Source: Costus lasius (Eukaryota; Streptophyta; Magnoliopsida; Zingiberales; Costaceae). From it: DNA of 64,000 bases. Location of the stretch: assembly GCA_027563935.2 (NCBI GenBank), contig CM050451.1, positions 32,069,565 to 32,133,564 on the forward strand, written 5' to 3'. A program made the position numbers and the translations under genes. Positions 61,205 through 64,000 of the stretch are shown piece by piece (position 1 is the stretch's first letter; every line of letters begins with the position of its first letter). The notes under the pieces were generated by a model. That model was not told where the DNA came from and made no database searches. It saw only the letters and a list, made by a program, of their open reading frames with translations.

Positions 61205-61795
61205 TATTTGTGTGTACGCCCTGAATTGTAATTATTTGTATCATGTTCATTCATTCTATTGAATAATAAAGGCATTGTCATTATTATGTTGATTGCTATG
61301 TCTACGTTAATGTGTAAGATAATATAATAATATATCTAGAAATTAATTTTATCTAATCTAAAAACCAAATCCCTAGTCCAAGTACCATATAGATAAAGGA
61401 CAAGCTGATAGCTATGGTGCATGAGAGATTGCTTGGTGAGTAGTTTAGGTGCTTGGCATCAACGTAGACACTTGGGCACACCTAGTAGTGGGTAAATTAG
61501 ATTGACCCGTTGTGAATCTATGGTTTGAGTGTCAAAAGCCAAGTTCACAAGTAACAGAGGTGCATTTGTCTTTAACTTGAGATCATCGTTAGTTATACAT
61601 GGTGAGTAACTTACTTTGATACAGCTTATTGCTTCTCTATAATCGGGTGGTCATAATGGCGATTATTGAGTATGTTATAAGTCATATAAGAAATATGAGT
61701 AATCAATATAAGATTTCCCCTTCGTATAATGGAAGCCTAATAATCTAGAGGTCCTCTAATGAGAGAATGATTGAGAGTGTATGGTGAATAATGTC
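61205..61795 (+). mobile_element. Copia-type LTR fragment N
   Basis: The start resembles other Copia LTRs here (TGTGTACGCCCTGAATTG, AATAATAAAGGCATTGTC). It has the ACTTGAGATCATC phrase near 61576. Boundaries uncertain; no coding part. Confidence 0.4.
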
Positions 61796-61972
61796 CCCAA
61801 GTGTATTGATACGTAGAAGTAATAAAAATATCGATCTCATAGAGATCGAAAATTAAGTAGCAATTTAATCATGTTTATGCAATCTAGGCGACTCAATTAT
61901 TTGGAAGCAATGTATAGAGAAGCAAATATAAAGTAACTTGTTTTCAATATTATGGATGTTTTGGGTATGGGG
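61796..61972 (-). mobile_element. Athila-like LTR fragment
   Basis: CCCCAAGTGTATTGATACG and AATAAAAATATCGATCTCA match the LTR end of B and L. It is cut off by H at 61973. Confidence 0.5.
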
Positions 61973-63558
61973 TGTTGGTGGATATGCGCTAGGACCTATT
62001 GTTGGTCTGATATGTATATTGCATTCACATGTGATATTTCATATATCATGGCATTGTCGTTATTGTGAATTTGGTAAGGGGTATGCTTTGATACAACCTA
62101 ATGTCTCGCTGTAGCAGGGAGGTCATAATAGTTGTCATTGGGCATATCATAAGTCATATAAGAGATGCATCTTGCCAATAGAGGATATGCCCCTTCCTTA
62201 AGTATAAGCTTGATGTCCTTGGGCCCCCCATATGGATGTATGACTGAAAGTATATGACCACACCTAGGTTTAGCCTGATTTTATCATGACCATGAGATTG
62301 GATTAAACATGTGGGACACGCTTGTCCAATCAGGATGTTAGTTTGGCAATGGGACTCATATCACATGTACTTTGTTGTGGTTTAGGGGTTGTCGATGATG
62401 ACATTCATTCCAATGACTTAGGTAGCACCGTTGCACTGCTAGGTGCCACTCACTGCTTGTAATGATTAAGTCATCACTACCAACGTCAAAGGAACCTATA
62501 GGGTCGCACACCTTAACACTCGAGATTCCATACTGATCGGATAGCCTCAAATCAAATCTCTGGATGATTCAAATCTATTTGGGAGTCTAATGCATCTTGG
62601 ATGCATGCGCTGAGTTGGGATATAATACTATAGAGTTGGATGACGCTTTAGGATCAGTTGACCTTAGTTGACCTTCAGGTGACCACATTTGATCTCAGTT
62701 GACTAGGTTTAGTCAACGAGTCAAGTGTCATAAAAGTCAACAGATTTATTCGGAGACTCGTTAATTGATTTTAGCAAAATCATGGGAGATCCACAGCTTA
62801 AGCACATAATTGAATATTTATATTTAATTAATTTAGAATAAATATATTATATTTATTCACATATTAAGCAGTGGAGCCTGCAACTCAAACTCTATAAAAC
62901 AAGGGGCTAAGGGGTGCATACATTATGCCTTCATCTGAAAAACCTTAGCCTCCTAGGATTCCAGATTCCTTTCCCCTCTCAACCCTAGCTACCAAGCACC
63001 TTCTCTTGGCCGCCTATAGAATAGTTATCGCCTCCTCCTTCAAGTGGCGACAAGCTCCTTCCTTGGTGGCACAAGAAGCTTGTTGGTGGCTTCCTTCTCT
63101 TCCCTTGGTGCATCTAATTGCTGATTGGCGCTTGAGAAGAGAAGGTAGTGATTCTTCTCCCTTGCACACCTCATCTTGGTGGCGCAAAGATCTTTCCTCA
63201 AGTTGGCCCAACTTGGTGTTGGCACAACTTGAAGATCTAGACACCACCGTGGTGCAACTTCTGCCAAGTGGCACAAGCAAGGAGGTGTATCCCAGAGGCA
63301 TGGATCTCTTCTCCCGAGACTAGCACCAAGAGTGGAGAAAGAGGGATCTCAAGGAGTTCGTGTGTGCAGGAGCATAGAGGATAGGCACTTGCACGTCTCA
63401 ACGTTATCATCAACAACTCCTAAGTTGCAAAGAAAGGTACATGCTTTGTCACATCCGGTGGTTCTCTCATAAGATGGTCCTTGTGTTGAATTAGAAAATT
63501 TGTTTCAGGCTTTCTTCTGTTGTGTTTTAATTTTAAAATAACCCGAGGTTTTCCAATA
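61973..63558 (+). mobile_element. Copia LTR H, G family relative
   Basis: Starts TGTTGGTGGATATGCGC, parallel to the minus-strand start of the G LTR (TGTTGGTGTATATGCCC). It shares CATTGTCGTTATT, the GAACCTATAGGGTCGCAC phrase and a TATA box (TATAAAA, 62893-62899). The probable end is ...GGTTTTCCAATA at 63558. No matching target duplication is seen, and the sequence after it may be a decayed primer site. It may therefore be the 5' LTR of an element running past the window. ORFs at 63006-63323 on both strands are not supported. Confidence 0.65.
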
Positions 63559-64000
63559 GTAATAGCTATGACCAAGCTTTTACTTATTTTAGATGTCATG
63601 AGAAATACTGAACGGTAAATTGTGATGTTGGATCTACTTTGATCGAACTTGCGGTTTTCTATCACAAAAGTAGTTAAAATTCACACAAAGATCCTATAAA
63701 TTATCCCTATGCTCATTGGGTCTATTCAGTTTAATAAGCTATGAAAGTAGGAAACTGATTTGAATAGATACCAGGTTATGCTACTGAAAGGGGGTAACCT
63801 GTACCCATGTATAATATCCTTAAACATTTTAGATCCTATTTTTTGATATTTTCTTATTCAGATTTAGATATATCAATGAGATGAACCCCAATATTTTGAA
63901 TTTCGAAATTACATTTCGTTTGTGACTCCTACCTTTGGATTCGACTTGTGAATTTAGTTTAATTTAATTTACATTGAAATTGAAATCATATTCCAATTGT
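63559..64000. other. Possible leader of H or flanking DNA
   Basis: Begins GTAATAGCTATGACCAAGC, perhaps a mutated TGGTATCAGAGCC site. AT-rich; no gene seen up to the end of the window. Confidence 0.3.

Noticed and set aside
63006..63323. ORF of 105 codons with an opposite-strand ORF of 95 codons
   Set aside because: Inside LTR H, downstream of its TATA box, with no domain; similar LTRs of G have no equivalent protein.
1..64000. Integrated DNA virus (pararetrovirus) sequences
   Set aside because: All RT domains belong to LTR elements with flanking LTRs and integrase. No movement or coat protein motifs were seen.

Overview
The window is nuclear DNA of a flowering plant. It holds one intron-rich J-domain gene of plant type and is otherwise nested plant LTR retrotransposons and hAT-type elements. 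I cannot name the species. I found no bacterial, organellar or viral-defence genes, and no convincing undescribed gene system. The unexplained signals are structural: inverted-repeat motifs and hairpin-forming tandem arrays inside the LTRs and UTRs of the elements.

Left part, 1-31052. A Tat-like Ty3 element (here C) supplies pol at 16350-20006 and a very long 3' LTR at 20192-31052; its 5' half lies left of the window. An Athila-like element without RT or integrase (A, 1-16349, starting inside its 5' LTR) sits inside C. A itself carries a Copia-type solo LTR in gag (F1, 2675-4357) and the remains of a second Tat-like element in its 3' LTR (D, 9910-15764, minus strand). A second Athila-like element (B, 21373-28785, minus strand) is nested in the 3' LTR of C with a perfect 5-bp target duplication.

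Middle, 31054-38042. A hAT-like non-autonomous element (E) is inserted exactly across the C/host junction, with an 8-bp target duplication. It contains a long solo LTR (I, about 31677-35749), which holds another solo LTR of the F family (F2, 33749-35450).

Host gene, 38850-45359, minus strand. Seven exons with GT/AG introns encode a 281-residue protein with a C-terminal J-domain. The HPD triad is intact and the N-terminus looks like an organelle-targeting peptide. Intron 1 contains a hAT MITE inside a decayed tandem repeat.

Right part, 45360-64000. AT-rich intergenic DNA and a second hAT MITE (47389-47925) are followed by Copia LTR remnants M1 and M2. M2 contains an Athila-like solo LTR (L, 49447-50951) and a full-length Ty1/Copia element (G, 52066-60819, minus strand). 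More LTR fragments follow, and a Copia LTR (H) starts at 61973.

None of the elements looks competent. The pol regions of C and G keep reading frame over long distances but carry many nonsense codons. A and B lack pol altogether, so they would have depended on enzymes made by related elements.
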